DNA of 45,707 bases from CAYFHQ01 sp964342805 (GCA_964342805.1 CAYFHQ010000017.1:1-45707); one strand, 5' to 3'; positions 19,058-28,009 are shown, counted from the stretch's first letter. Program-made: numbers and translations. The notes: generated by a model from the sequence alone, not told the origin.

Positions 19058-19092
19058 ACCAATTTAATTTATTGTATACAATTAAAATAACA
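19058..19092. promoter_or_regulatory. OhrR-like operator
   Basis: A perfect 12-bp palindrome ATTGTATACAAT (19071-19082) sits in AT-rich sequence with partly symmetric AATTTAAT/ATTAAAAT flanks. The core TTGTATACAATT is the sequence I recall for the Bacillus OhrR operator. It lies about 90 bp upstream of ohrR, within its likely promoter. A second palindrome, CAAAAT-CA-ATTTTG (19238-19251), lies 24 bp upstream of the peroxidase -35. Confidence 0.65.
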
Positions 19093-19274
19093 CAGACCTC
19101 AACCCGTCGTCAAATGACTCTTGTTTTCCGGCACTACCGGCCACTGTCTCCCCACATCTGCCCCAGACTAGGTCACATCCGCTTTTCCATTCTTATGGCA
19201 ACAGCAGAATAACCAATACTACATGGTTTTCACTAAACAAAATCAATTTTGCACAATTATTTTCACAAAAGCCG

Positions 19275-19304
19275 TTGACAATGTAGACCATTCCAGTGTA
19301 TATT
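19275..19304 (+). promoter_or_regulatory. Promoter of the glutathione peroxidase gene
   Basis: Perfect -35 TTGACA (19275-19280), 18-nt spacer, -10 TATATT (19299-19304). The leader (about 75 nt) contains a GCACAAC/GTTGTGC hairpin (19326-19361) ending 13 nt before the GCGGAGGA RBS. Upstream, 19093-19237 shows no gene. Confidence 0.8.
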
Positions 19305-19387
19305 AGTTTTATCAAATCGAATTGCGCACAACCAAACGACTTGTTGACATCGCAGTTGTGCATAACCCATGAGCGGAGGACAGACCT

Positions 19388-19936
19388 ATGAGCATTTATG
19401 ATTTTTCAGCAGTATCCATCGACGGCGACCAGGTAAATCTAGCAGACTACAAAGGCAAGGCCTTAATCGTCGTAAACACAGCGAGCAAGTGTGGCTTTAC
19501 CCCTCAATATGAGGAACTGGAAAAGCTATATCAAACATACAAGGACCAGGGACTAGAAATCTTAGGCTTCCCGTCCAACCAATTTGCAGCCCAGGAACCA
19601 GGTTCCAATGAAGAAGTCAAATCCTTCTGTTCCCTCAACTACGGAGTGACCTTCCCCCTATTTGAGAAGACGGACGTCCGCGGTGAGGAAACCCACCCGG
19701 TATTTGACTACCTGATTGGCCAAAAACCATTTGAAGGTTTCAAGCCTGAGTTTGAAAAATCAGCTGGCCTAGAAGGCTTTATCAAGGAGAACTTCCCCCT
19801 ACTTATGGAAGGGGACTCCATCAAATGGAACTTCACTAAGTTCCTCGTGAACAAAGACGGCCAAGTGGTTTCCCGCCATGAACCAGTAGTTTCTCCCCTA
19901 CAAATGGAAGCGGAAATCCAGGAACTTCTCAAGTAA
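19388..19936 (+). CDS. Glutathione peroxidase family thiol peroxidase (Cys type)
   Basis: 182 residues, thioredoxin fold. The peroxidatic residue is C35 in NTASKCGFTPQ (cysteine, not selenocysteine). Q69 in NQFAAQEPGS and W147-N148 in KWNFTKF complete the family tetrad. C81 (SFCSLNYG) sits where thioredoxin-dependent members keep the resolving cysteine, so the electron donor is more likely thioredoxin than glutathione. It reduces hydroperoxides. RBS GCGGAGGA is strong. Divergence from ohrR, with palindromes between, suggests induction by organic peroxides. This is comparable to BsaA of Bacillus. Confidence 0.93.
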   Translation: MSIYDFSAVSIDGDQVNLADYKGKALIVVNTASKCGFTPQYEELEKLYQTYKDQGLEILGFPSNQFAAQEPGSNEEVKSFCSLNYGVTFPLFEKTDVRGEETHPVFDYLIGQKPFEGFKPEFEKSAGLEGFIKENFPLLMEGDSIKWNFTKFLVNKDGQVVSRHEPVVSPLQMEAEIQELLK

Positions 19937-20035
19937 AACCCAAGATTGTTAGCCCAAGTGGTTAAAAACCCTTTTGTTTACCCCATGAAAGCGGTGAAAC
20001 CCCTTCATCACTTTCAACGTATAGCCCTTAAATAA

Positions 20036-20079
20036 ACAAGACCACCTTCGAATCCGATCTCGATGGTGGTCTTGTTTTT
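20036..20079 (+). terminator. Terminator of the peroxidase gene
   Basis: ACAAGACCACC/GGTGGTCTTGT perfect 11-bp arms, loop of about 18 nt, then TTTTTAT. The minus-strand side ends TTTATT, so it may also serve the convergent gene at 20125. Confidence 0.88.
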
Positions 20080-20124
20080 ATGGGCAATTACTTCACCTCT
20101 GGTTGGCAGAGGACATGTTACTGG

Positions 20125-21441
20125 CTAGTTGGTATCGGAAGAGTCGTCAGTTGACTCATTGGTATCTGTGGACTCATCGGAATCTGACGTTTCGTCTGAT
20201 CCACTGGATTCCTCTGTCTCATCTGTGTCGTTGGAGTCCTCGTCTGTACTTTCCTCACCCTCTTCAATCTCGATGGTGCCAGTCTCAGGATCCCAAGACA
20301 CTTGTAGTCCCAGTTGTGTAGATATAAAGGCTAGGGGAACAATGGTCCTCCCTTCAATGATCTCAGCAGGAACATCCAGTTCAACTTCTTCCCCGTTCAC
20401 AAGTGCTGTATTACTATCTATGGTAAGAACAATCGTAATACCGTCCTTAGTAATGGTCACTTCCTGGCTTTCTCCATCCCAGCCAACTTCCGCTCCAAAG
20501 CCTTCGGAAAGAGCGGCAACGGGTACCAGGGTGCGCCCCTCTTTAATGACCGGTGGCACGTCAAACTTAAACTTGGCCACACTGGAGATAATGCTGTCGA
20601 TCCCAAGGACATGTAAACCTTGTGTAGCGCCGATCAGTTCATCAGCCAACTCTTGTAGTTTGGCAAGTTCTTCTTCAGAATAATCTCCCTTTGTAGCTAA
20701 ACGGAGCTCCTTGCGGATGTTGAGGATTTCCTTCTTGGCTTTTAGCAAGTCCCTTTTTGCCTCTTTTAGAAGCTTCTTGGCTTCTTTCAGCTCTTGACTC
20801 TCTTCTTCATCATCATCCGACGACTCACTATCTGTGGACTCATCAGAGGACTCATCAGTAGTCTCATCGTTGGTTGTTGTCTCGTCGCTCGTATCGTCGC
20901 TCGTATCGTCGCTCGCATCATCACTCGTGTCATCGTTCGTGCCATCGGGCGTTTCATCAGTAGACTCATCTGTTGACTCATCTGTTGACTCATCCGTTGA
21001 TTCTTCATCACCTGAAGTTTCGTCGTCTTCCGACTCCACTTCATCATCAATTTCTTCAACTACGTCTTCAATAGCTTCAGGAGTTAACCCAAGCTTGGCC
21101 AAGGTTTCTAGAAGGTCGCTCACCCTTGTTTCCAAGCCTTTTACATCCACCTCATGCTTGGACTTCATGGACCAACGAACTTTTTTTTCATCGTCAGAGA
21201 GTTCCAATCGAAGCTCTTTCTTTTCCTCCTTCTTCTCCTCGATTTTGATCTTTATTTCTTCTTTTTTGTCTTGGATTTCCTCTTTCTTCTCTTCCACCTT
21301 TTCCTTCTGTTCCTCTTTCTTCTCCTGAACAGAGTCTTTAGGTGCTGCAAAAGAGTAAGTCTGGCCTAACATGGCAAGTGGTGCTGATAACACCAAGGCA
21401 CTTACCATAAAAATGGATAAACCGCGCATTAATCTAGTCAT
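20125..21441 (-). CDS. Secreted protein with copper-amine-oxidase N-domain and acidic STDES repeats
   Basis: 438 residues. Signal peptide about 1-32 (ends QTYSFAAPKD). Then a K/E-rich coiled-coil (36-80), a helical segment (85-130), a disordered S/T/D/E repeat region (135-215), a second coiled-coil (215-250), a copper-amine-oxidase N1-like domain (about 290-392, with EGRTLVPVAALSE and EGRTIVPLAFIST) and a second acidic tail (395-438). The N1 domain is a common cell-surface module in Clostridia and not an enzyme by itself. Start ATG 21441 overlaps the end of rsgI by 8 nt and has AAGGAGAAG upstream, so the genes are translationally coupled. Third gene of the sigI operon; role inferred as a cell-surface partner or target of that system. 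Confidence 0.85.
   Translation of the reverse strand: MTRLMRGLSIFMVSALVLSAPLAMLGQTYSFAAPKDSVQEKKEEQKEKVEEKKEEIQDKKEEIKIKIEEKKEEKKELRLELSDDEKKVRWSMKSKHEVDVKGLETRVSDLLETLAKLGLTPEAIEDVVEEIDDEVESEDDETSGDEESTDESTDESTDESTDETPDGTNDDTSDDASDDTSDDTSDETTTNDETTDESSDESTDSESSDDDEEESQELKEAKKLLKEAKRDLLKAKKEILNIRKELRLATKGDYSEEELAKLQELADELIGATQGLHVLGIDSIISSVAKFKFDVPPVIKEGRTLVPVAALSEGFGAEVGWDGESQEVTITKDGITIVLTIDSNTALVNGEEVELDVPAEIIEGRTIVPLAFISTQLGLQVSWDPETGTIEIEEGEESTDEDSNDTDETEESSGSDETSDSDESTDTNESTDDSSDTN
20820..21010. repeat. 12-bp tandem coding repeats in the secreted acidic protein
   Basis: Repeats such as GACTCATCTGTT (20963-20999) and TCGCTCGTATCG (20885-20920) occur in tandem and encode S/T-D-E/D units in the minus-strand gene. 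All unit lengths are multiples of three, so copy number can vary without a frameshift. Confidence 0.85.
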
Positions 21442-22660
21442 TCTTCTTCTCCTTTTTATCTTCCTTCCGGTTCTCTTTCTCAAGCTGGCCTTGACCCTTG
21501 TCCTCTAGTTTGTCTTGGTCTTGTTCCGATTTATCAGCAGGCTTATCCACTTGACCTGGGGCCTTGTGGTCTTGTTTATCTTCCTGCTTTTCTTCTTTCT
21601 TGTCTTCCTTCTTCTCTTCCTGGTCTAACTTGTGGTCCTCACGGTCTTCTTGCCTGTCCTCTTGGTCTTGCTCTTTTTCCTCTTGCTTGATCTGCTTTTC
21701 TTCTTGCTTCTCTGACTCCTTCTCCTCTTTCTCCGCCTCCTTGTCCATTTCTTTCTCAAGACGGTCCTCTTGTTTATCCTTTTGATCCTCTAACTTTTCC
21801 AAATCCTTTTCTTGATCCTTCCCTAGGTTCTTACCTGTGCTGTCCTCTATGTCGTCCTGGTTTTCTTCATTCAAGTCCTCATCCTCTTGATCAAGGTCTG
21901 GATCATCTTCCTCGCTGGGGTCTTCTTGCCATTTCCCCTTGCGTTTAAGGGCCTTCATTAAGTCTCCAACTGATTTTTCTTTCAACTCTTGAGGGGAAAC
22001 AGCCTCAGTCGCCCCAAGATCTCTTAACTTGGACTCCAGTATGATCCGGCCCACGGAAACAGACTCCTCTTGGGCTTGTTTATGGTCATCAACACTGGCC
22101 TCTTGGACGTCCACACTCACACCCATGTCTTCCACAGCTTGCTGGGTTTGTGTGGTCAAGTCGTCCAACAAGACCTGGTCCATTTCAGACGTTGACACCG
22201 TCACAACTACTGTGGCCTCTGAAAAGGGTCGAATATAGTCTTGGTCTCTTGCCTCCTGGACCACCTGTTGAACCACATGACCAACTGTCTGATGTTCCAC
22301 GTCCTGCAAATATCCAAGAAGATTTTCCCCGTCTGTATTCAAGGCCCTCACACCTATGGTTCGATCAAATTGATTGTAGGTGATATCCACAGAAGGATTG
22401 ATATCAATCGTTACATATCCAGCTGGTGTATAATACAGGGCATATCCACCCCCGCCAAACAATACGGCTATGAATAAGACAGCTGCTATGGCCCACCTGC
22501 GAACCCCATGCATGTCCATTTTATTCTCACGAGCGTCAAAGCTGACTTCATCACCTATATCCAGCTTTCTATCTTTCAGTGGTAACTGGACAAAGTCTCC
22601 ATCAGATGTCATGACGATCATTGAGCCTTGATCCAAGTCCATTACAATTCCTTTTGCCAT
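21434..22660 (-). CDS. rsgI: RsgI-type anti-sigma-I factor with charged low-complexity tail
   Basis: 408 residues. The cytoplasmic N-terminal RsgI domain (about 2-50, AKGIVMDLDQGSMIVMTSDG) binds SigI. One membrane helix (about 55-77) follows, then an extracytoplasmic domain beginning YVTIDINPSVDI. The NPS at 88-90 matches the Asn-Pro site where RsgI proteins are reported to self-cleave. A conserved region runs to about 225. The rest (about 230-408) is almost only E, K, D and Q. In cellulolytic clostridia the C-terminus is a carbohydrate sensor; here no such domain is visible. The gene starts 4 nt after sigI, with GGAGGTGA as RBS. Confidence 0.92.
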   Translation of the reverse strand: MAKGIVMDLDQGSMIVMTSDGDFVQLPLKDRKLDIGDEVSFDARENKMDMHGVRRWAIAAVLFIAVLFGGGGYALYYTPAGYVTIDINPSVDITYNQFDRTIGVRALNTDGENLLGYLQDVEHQTVGHVVQQVVQEARDQDYIRPFSEATVVVTVSTSEMDQVLLDDLTTQTQQAVEDMGVSVDVQEASVDDHKQAQEESVSVGRIILESKLRDLGATEAVSPQELKEKSVGDLMKALKRKGKWQEDPSEEDDPDLDQEDEDLNEENQDDIEDSTGKNLGKDQEKDLEKLEDQKDKQEDRLEKEMDKEAEKEEKESEKQEEKQIKQEEKEQDQEDRQEDREDHKLDQEEKKEDKKEEKQEDKQDHKAPGQVDKPADKSEQDQDKLEDKGQGQLEKENRKEDKKEKKND

Positions 22661-22664
22661 GACA

Positions 22665-23366
22665 TCACCTCCATCCTATCCATTCTTGTAGACTTTCATA
22701 ATCTCCTGATCCAATGATGACCAGGGCAATGATATACATTCTCCCCCGTTCTACCTTCCTGCGGGACACCTTAAAGTGGTTGACGATTAACTGGATAGGT
22801 AGTTTTTTCTGGTCATGTAAGTTGGATAAGACTAGAGGGCTTCCTATGATCCACTTGGCTATGTCCTTATGCAAGTCTCGCAGTTTTTTCATTTTAGGTG
22901 CATGTTGTTCCAGTTGGACCATGGTAATGTTCCATGTCATTAATTCCTTGCGAAAATCTAAAATTTCCTCTTTCCGGTCTCTACTGGCTTGTTCGACCTG
23001 GTACCTCTCCAAAGCTTCTTCTTGTAGACGACCATCAACTGTCCTAAACGCGTCCCCTTCAAGGGGTACTTGTCCAGCCATTTGACGCTTTACCTTGCGA
23101 TATCCGTCTATGGTTCTGAGTCGAATCAGATTTGCGGCATGGTGAATAAAGCTACCCTTGCTTTCCCGGTAGCTATGGACCGCTTCTTGGAAAGCCTCCA
23201 TGGCAATGGTCAACAAGTCATCCCTTAGACTGGTTGTCACACCTTGCCACTGGTTCGCTACAGTTTTCTCTATAAAGGGCAGGTAGTCCTGAATAAACTG
23301 GTCCATCTCATTCCTACTCTTTTGGGCCCTCTCAATTTTTCCTATGATGTCTTTATCCTTGTCCAT
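22665..23366 (-). CDS. sigI: RNA polymerase sigma factor SigI
   Basis: 233 residues. It shows the SigI-type region 2 (FIQDYLPFIEKTVANQWQ, then DDLLTIAMEAFQEAVHSY and GSFIHHAANLIRLRTIDGYR). The C-terminal DNA-binding part (ILVNHFKVSRRKVERGRMYI-like, HFKVSRRKVERG) is the SigI-specific domain. RBS TGGAGTGAG precedes ATG 23366. It is first in sigI-rsgI-20125, the standard order, and probably autoregulated. No clear SigI-type promoter was pinned down; a CGAA lies near 23472 with ACACC about 20 nt upstream on the minus strand, which is only suggestive. Confidence 0.93.
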   Translation of the reverse strand: MDKDKDIIGKIERAQKSRNEMDQFIQDYLPFIEKTVANQWQGVTTSLRDDLLTIAMEAFQEAVHSYRESKGSFIHHAANLIRLRTIDGYRKVKRQMAGQVPLEGDAFRTVDGRLQEEALERYQVEQASRDRKEEILDFRKELMTWNITMVQLEQHAPKMKKLRDLHKDIAKWIIGSPLVLSNLHDQKKLPIQLIVNHFKVSRRKVERGRMYIIALVIIGSGDYESLQEWIGWR

Positions 23367-23507
23367 GTCTCACTCCAACGCAAAGCTTGATCTTCTTTCA
23401 TATGATACCCACTTAAGTCCATTTCCCTCTACATGTGAACTCATAGAGGCCAACCTGCGTCTTCATTAATAGTATTCGAATCAGCTTGGGTAAAAAGTGG
23501 TGTATGC

Positions 23508-23548
23508 ACAAAAAAAGTAGCAACCAAATTCGTTGCTTACTTTTTTTG
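23508..23548 (-). terminator. Terminator of the RND efflux operon
   Basis: AAAAAAAGTA-GCAAC paired with GTTGC-TTACTTTTTTT. The hairpin has T-runs on both strands and probably ends the operon from the right while shielding sigI. Confidence 0.85.
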
Positions 23549-23592
23549 CACCCAAACGTATTGAACTTTTCAACCATCCCGCGTTCTTGAAG

Positions 23593-24702
23593 CTAGTCAA
23601 CAATCTCAACAGGATCGCCAGATTTTAAGTACTGCTGACCTCGTACAATCACAACCTGACCGGGTTCAAGGCCTGAACGAACTTCTACAAGGTCCCCTTG
23701 ACCAATCCCGGTTTCAAGGGTGTAAGCCTTTGCTAGGCCTTGGTCAGCCACAAAGACGATGGCTTCATTGCCCACGAGTCGAAGAGCCCGCTTGGGTATG
23801 GTCACCGCTTGTCGTTCCTCAACAATAAAGTCGACCTCTGCATACTCACCCAAATAGGGAGCCTCTGCCGTTTCACCCAGCTGAATCTCCACCTCATAAA
23901 GTCCAGTGGTTCCATTGGGGGACTGGTTCATGAGATGAACCTGGCCTTCAATGGCCTTGTCCCTGTCACCATCCAGATAAACAATGACTTTACCACCCAA
24001 GGAAACCCGCTTGAGTTGGTTGGCCGTCAGCCATGTGGTCACAGATAAGTCATCGCTAACAAGTTCGATGGCAAGGGTATTTTGCACGTCTTGGTCTTCT
24101 TGGATCAAGACTTGGGCCACCAAACCCTCAATGGGGCTGGTCACTGTTCGGTCTTCTAAGTCCGCCCGGATATTCCTAACTTGGTTGCCGTAAGCAGAAA
24201 CAGCGTCATTGTACTGCTTTTGGGTCTGTTCCACTTGAAGGGCTGACCGGTCCAGAACAGACTTGGAGATGGCTCCTGCTTGGTAAAGGGTCAGGTTACT
24301 CTGGTAGGTTGCCTGCAAGTCCGTCAATTGAATACGCAAATTGTCCCTGACGGTTCGAAGTTGACTTTCGGTAGCATTCAAGGTGTTTCTCAAATTGCTA
24401 CTCTCCAGTTCAAACAGGTCCTGGTCTGCCTCTACCCTGTCCCCTGGTTCCACATAGACCGCTTTCACGGTGCCAATACCCGTAAAGATCTGGTATTGGG
24501 ACTGGGCCGTAATTTCTCCCAGTGCCAAAAATTGGTCTCTCACCTGGTCTACCCTTGCTTCTTCAACCGATACAGGGGTGCCAACAATGGCTTCTGCCTC
24601 TAGGCCAATGGCCTGGGCCGAGTTGGACGCCTCAGCTGACACGCAACCACTGAGTGCTAGGGCTGTCAGTAGGGCTGCACCAATATATATCCACTTCCTC
24701 AT
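23593..24702 (-). CDS. RND efflux membrane-fusion lipoprotein
   Basis: 369 residues, HlyD/AcrA family periplasmic or extracytoplasmic adaptor. A lipobox LALSGC places the lipidated cysteine at C20. A barrel-sandwich (biotinyl-lipoyl-like) half-motif lies at about 65-100 (GTVKAVYVEPGDRVEADQ) and its partner around 190-205. Between them is an alpha-helical hairpin (about 100-170), followed by a beta-barrel and a membrane-proximal domain ending LEPGQVVIVRGQQYL. RBS AAAGGAGTGA. It starts 4 nt after the RND pump gene, so the two form one complex. No TolC-like outer-membrane protein is in the window. Confidence 0.94.
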   Translation of the reverse strand: MRKWIYIGAALLTALALSGCVSAEASNSAQAIGLEAEAIVGTPVSVEEARVDQVRDQFLALGEITAQSQYQIFTGIGTVKAVYVEPGDRVEADQDLFELESSNLRNTLNATESQLRTVRDNLRIQLTDLQATYQSNLTLYQAGAISKSVLDRSALQVEQTQKQYNDAVSAYGNQVRNIRADLEDRTVTSPIEGLVAQVLIQEDQDVQNTLAIELVSDDLSVTTWLTANQLKRVSLGGKVIVYLDGDRDKAIEGQVHLMNQSPNGTTGLYEVEIQLGETAEAPYLGEYAEVDFIVEERQAVTIPKRALRLVGNEAIVFVADQGLAKAYTLETGIGQGDLVEVRSGLEPGQVVIVRGQQYLKSGDPVEIVD

Positions 24703-24706
24703 GATC

Positions 24707-27700
24707 TCACTCCTTTGCAGTAGCCGGTGTCACATTGAACAAGGGCTCCTCAGGTTCTTGGACCACTTGACCTTGCTTCTTAGACCCCTCAATCATGCTA
24801 TAGATGACAGGTATAAAAACCAGGGTCATAAAGGTGGTTACCAGCAAGCCAAAGACCAATGAAAAACTAAACTGAGCATAATACACATCTTTAAAGGCTA
24901 GGGGCAAGACCCCTCCAATGGTTGTCATGGTCGTTGCCAACACAGGATTAAAACGGGTTCCGCTTGCTTCTACTATGGCCTCTGGCAAGGACTTGCCAAT
25001 GGACCGTAGATAATTCATATAGTCAATGAGCACAATGGCGTCATTGACGGCAATGCCCACGAGGGCTACAAGGCCCATGAAGGCGTAGAATCCAAACTCA
25101 TTACCTGTTGCCACCAGGCCCCAAATGACGCCGATCATGGCCATGGGCACGGTCAGTAGAATGGCGAAGGGCTGACTGATGGACTTAAACTGGAGGGTCA
25201 AGATGATAAAGACCAAGAATACTGCTAAAAACATACTCTGTAAGAGGTTGGCAAAGTTTTCTTGGATGCCTTCAATGTCGCCTCCTTGAGAAACGAAGAT
25301 ACCGTCTGGTACTGGGACTTGTCCTGCCGCTTGATTAAATACGGCAACGGCTTCAGTTGCGTTAAATCCTTCTCTGAGGTCTGCTGCCACAGTAACAATT
25401 CGTTCTCTTTCCTCATGGGCGATGGAGCTGATCCCCGTCACTTCTTTGAGTGTAACCACGGTTTCCAGTGGAATCATGGCCCCTGTGGGACTCTGAATGG
25501 TCAATCCATTCAAGGATTGGACGTCTGTCCATGTGAAATCGTCCTGCTTAATGACCACATTCAGTTCACTACCGCCCTCCTTGATGGTAGTTACAAGGTT
25601 CCCCTCCACTTTGCCCCGCAATTGTCTGGCGATATAGGCAACGGACAAGCCCAGGGTTTGGGCCTTGCGCTCCTGGATGTCCATGAGAACTGTGGGTACA
25701 CCTTCCTTCACAGAGGTTTCAACGTTGTAAACACCAGGAATGGTGTTCAATATAGTGACATACTGGTCTGCCAGTCCTTGTGCGGCTACTAGGTCGTCAC
25801 CGATCAAGTCAATGCCAATGGGACGACCCACAGGGGGACCGCCACCTGCGCTACCTGCTACGAGAATTTGAGCTCCTGGGATCAGGGTCATTTCCTCTTG
25901 AATGGCTTCTGTAATCTCAAAACCTGACACTGTTCGTTCATCGTCATCCACAAAACTTGCTGTGAATCTGGCTAAATCGATTTCATTCCCCCCAATGGTC
26001 ATGTTGTAGGAAGCCACATGGGGGTTGTCCTTTAACACTTGCTCAGCCAGGGAGGCAACATAGGCTGTTTCTTCAAGGGTTGAACCACCCGGTGTGTCCA
26101 CAGTTACCTGAATACTCGTAGGCTCTTGGCTTGGGAAAAAGGAAACTTTAAGCTGACCGCTTGCAAAGGTGGTGAAGCTCCCCAATAGGACAGCCAGGCC
26201 TAGCAGGAGAACCAAGGCCTTACGCCACCACTTGCCGATCACCCACTGGATGGCTATTTGATAGCGACCAATGGCTCCTGACGCCCCTTGCCTTTCTTTG
26301 CGAAGGAGTTTGACTAAAACAAGTAGCCCGAAAAAGGCAGCTGCCGCTGACGCCAGGTTGGTGGTTTCTGGACCATCATAGAAGGCAATGTAACTGAGAA
26401 AGACGACCAAACCAAAGGTGAGGGCCTTCAGCAACCACTTGATCCAAGTCCACTGGCTTAAACGTTGAAAATATTGTTTGCTCATGAGTTTGCTATAAAC
26501 CGCTGGGGTCACTGTAATGGATATCCAAAGGGAGGCAACCAGGGCAATCATAATGGTTCTTGGGATGGTGTTGATAAAGGCACCTACGATCCCCGGTAGG
26601 ATAGCCAGAGGCAGAAAGGCTGCCACAGTGGTCAAGGTAGAAGCTAAAATGGGAACGCCCACCTGGTTGGTACCCACCAAGGCCGCTTGGCGGCTGTTCA
26701 GCCCCTTGTTTTTCAGTCGGTCCATGTTCTCCATTACGATAATGGAGTTGTCCACCAGCAAACCAAGGGCAACAATCATACCCAAAACAGCAAAGGTATT
26801 GAGGGTAATGCCAAACACATTGAGAAGGGCCAGGGTGATCAGTAGGGACATGGGAATCGTAATGGAAACAATTAATGCTTCCCTGAAACCAATGAAGAGG
26901 TAGAGAACAATCACAACGACGATCAGGCCGGCAAAGGCACTGACTTGAACATTATCCAGGTCCCTCTGGACATCGTCAGCCTCATCATCGGATATGAAGA
27001 CTTGGATGTTCTGGGGATAAACACGACCCCGTGCATTGTCCAAATAGGTGCGGATATTGTTACTGGTTCCCAGAACGTCTCCACCCTTTTCACGAACCAC
27101 TTCGACTAAGATGGATGGATAAGAAGCACCACCGGATTGAACTCGTACAAAAGACCGATTATATTGTTCCAGTGTTTCAGACGTGTCAACTACTTGTGCT
27201 ACTTCACTTAAGAATATGGTACCACCCCGGGGCAGGTTGAGAACAACCTGGTCCAACTGGGAAACTGACTGCACTTGTTCATCAATACGAATACTATACC
27301 GCTGGCCACTCAGGTCCAGTTCACCCACTGGGAATCCAACGTTAAGGCCAGAAATGGCATTTTCAACATCTGCCTGTGTCAAGCCATATTCCAAGAGTTT
27401 GGTTTGGTTGACAATGACATCAATTTGTCTGTCTAAACCGCCAAAAAGCTGGACTTCCTCCACCCCGTTGACCCCTTCCAAACCTTCAGCGATATCCTTG
27501 GCTATATTGGTTAAGGCAAAAATACTGTAGTCTCCCGATACGCTAAAGCGCATGATGGGTAGTTCAGAGGACTTAAATATTCGAACCGAAGGGTCATCTA
27601 CCACCTCAGGTAAATTCACATCTGCAAGTTCATTCTGGAGCTCAAGTTTCTTACGTTCCATATCTGTGCCTTCAATGAAGGTCAATGTAATTAATGACAA

Positions 27701-28009
27701 GCCAAAGTTGGACTGGGACGACATGGTATCCAGGTCGTCTACCCCTGCCAACTTGGCTTCAATTTTGTCTGTTACCAGGGCTTCAACATCCACAGGGCTG
27801 GCACCTGGATAAATGGTCTGAACTGTTATGGTTGGAAAGACAATCTCAGGTAATGACTCCTTGGGCAGGGCAACAATGCTGAGTAGGCCCAGGGTGGTGA
27901 TCATAAGGATCAAGAGCAAGGTCAGCTGATAACGGTCCACAAACAACTGAGCAATCTTTCCCAATAGGTTTTGCTTCATTTGTAATTCCGGGATCTCTTT
28001 GTGTTTCAT
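24707..28009 (-). CDS. RND family efflux pump (AcrB/HAE1-like)
   Basis: 1100 residues, two repeats of six membrane helices, each with a large extracytoplasmic loop. Family signatures are the first helix after a basic N-terminus (FVDRYQLTLLLILM), the GASPVDVEALVTDKIE porter motif, helix 4 GLLVDNSIIVMEN with its conserved Asp, and second-half VGIAVNDAIVLIDY. An insertion of about 60 residues carrying two hydrophobic segments lies in the middle (about 525-595). Start ATG 28009 (MKHKEI) has GGGAGGGAC upstream; an in-frame ATG at 28054 would overlap the regulator gene. Driven by proton motive force, it exports amphipathic compounds. The substrate is unknown. Confidence 0.95.
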   Translation of the reverse strand: MKHKEIPELQMKQNLLGKIAQLFVDRYQLTLLLILMITTLGLLSIVALPKESLPEIVFPTITVQTIYPGASPVDVEALVTDKIEAKLAGVDDLDTMSSQSNFGLSLITLTFIEGTDMERKKLELQNELADVNLPEVVDDPSVRIFKSSELPIMRFSVSGDYSIFALTNIAKDIAEGLEGVNGVEEVQLFGGLDRQIDVIVNQTKLLEYGLTQADVENAISGLNVGFPVGELDLSGQRYSIRIDEQVQSVSQLDQVVLNLPRGGTIFLSEVAQVVDTSETLEQYNRSFVRVQSGGASYPSILVEVVREKGGDVLGTSNNIRTYLDNARGRVYPQNIQVFISDDEADDVQRDLDNVQVSAFAGLIVVVIVLYLFIGFREALIVSITIPMSLLITLALLNVFGITLNTFAVLGMIVALGLLVDNSIIVMENMDRLKNKGLNSRQAALVGTNQVGVPILASTLTTVAAFLPLAILPGIVGAFINTIPRTIMIALVASLWISITVTPAVYSKLMSKQYFQRLSQWTWIKWLLKALTFGLVVFLSYIAFYDGPETTNLASAAAAFFGLLVLVKLLRKERQGASGAIGRYQIAIQWVIGKWWRKALVLLLGLAVLLGSFTTFASGQLKVSFFPSQEPTSIQVTVDTPGGSTLEETAYVASLAEQVLKDNPHVASYNMTIGGNEIDLARFTASFVDDDERTVSGFEITEAIQEEMTLIPGAQILVAGSAGGGPPVGRPIGIDLIGDDLVAAQGLADQYVTILNTIPGVYNVETSVKEGVPTVLMDIQERKAQTLGLSVAYIARQLRGKVEGNLVTTIKEGGSELNVVIKQDDFTWTDVQSLNGLTIQSPTGAMIPLETVVTLKEVTGISSIAHEERERIVTVAADLREGFNATEAVAVFNQAAGQVPVPDGIFVSQGGDIEGIQENFANLLQSMFLAVFLVFIILTLQFKSISQPFAILLTVPMAMIGVIWGLVATGNEFGFYAFMGLVALVGIAVNDAIVLIDYMNYLRSIGKSLPEAIVEASGTRFNPVLATTMTTIGGVLPLAFKDVYYAQFSFSLVFGLLVTTFMTLVFIPVIYSMIEGSKKQGQVVQEPEEPLFNVTPATAKE

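Noticed and set aside
20820..21010. CRISPR-like array of short repeats
   Set aside because: Units are contiguous 12-bp coding repeats in frame with a secreted protein; there are no spacers and no cas genes.
20834..21328. Plus-strand ORF rich in serine opposite the acidic protein gene
   Set aside because: A shadow of the low-complexity minus-strand gene; no RBS or plausible product.
23440..23500. SigI-type autoregulatory promoter (ACACC and CGAA)
   Set aside because: Spacing of about 19-20 nt and poor -35 match; too weak to call.
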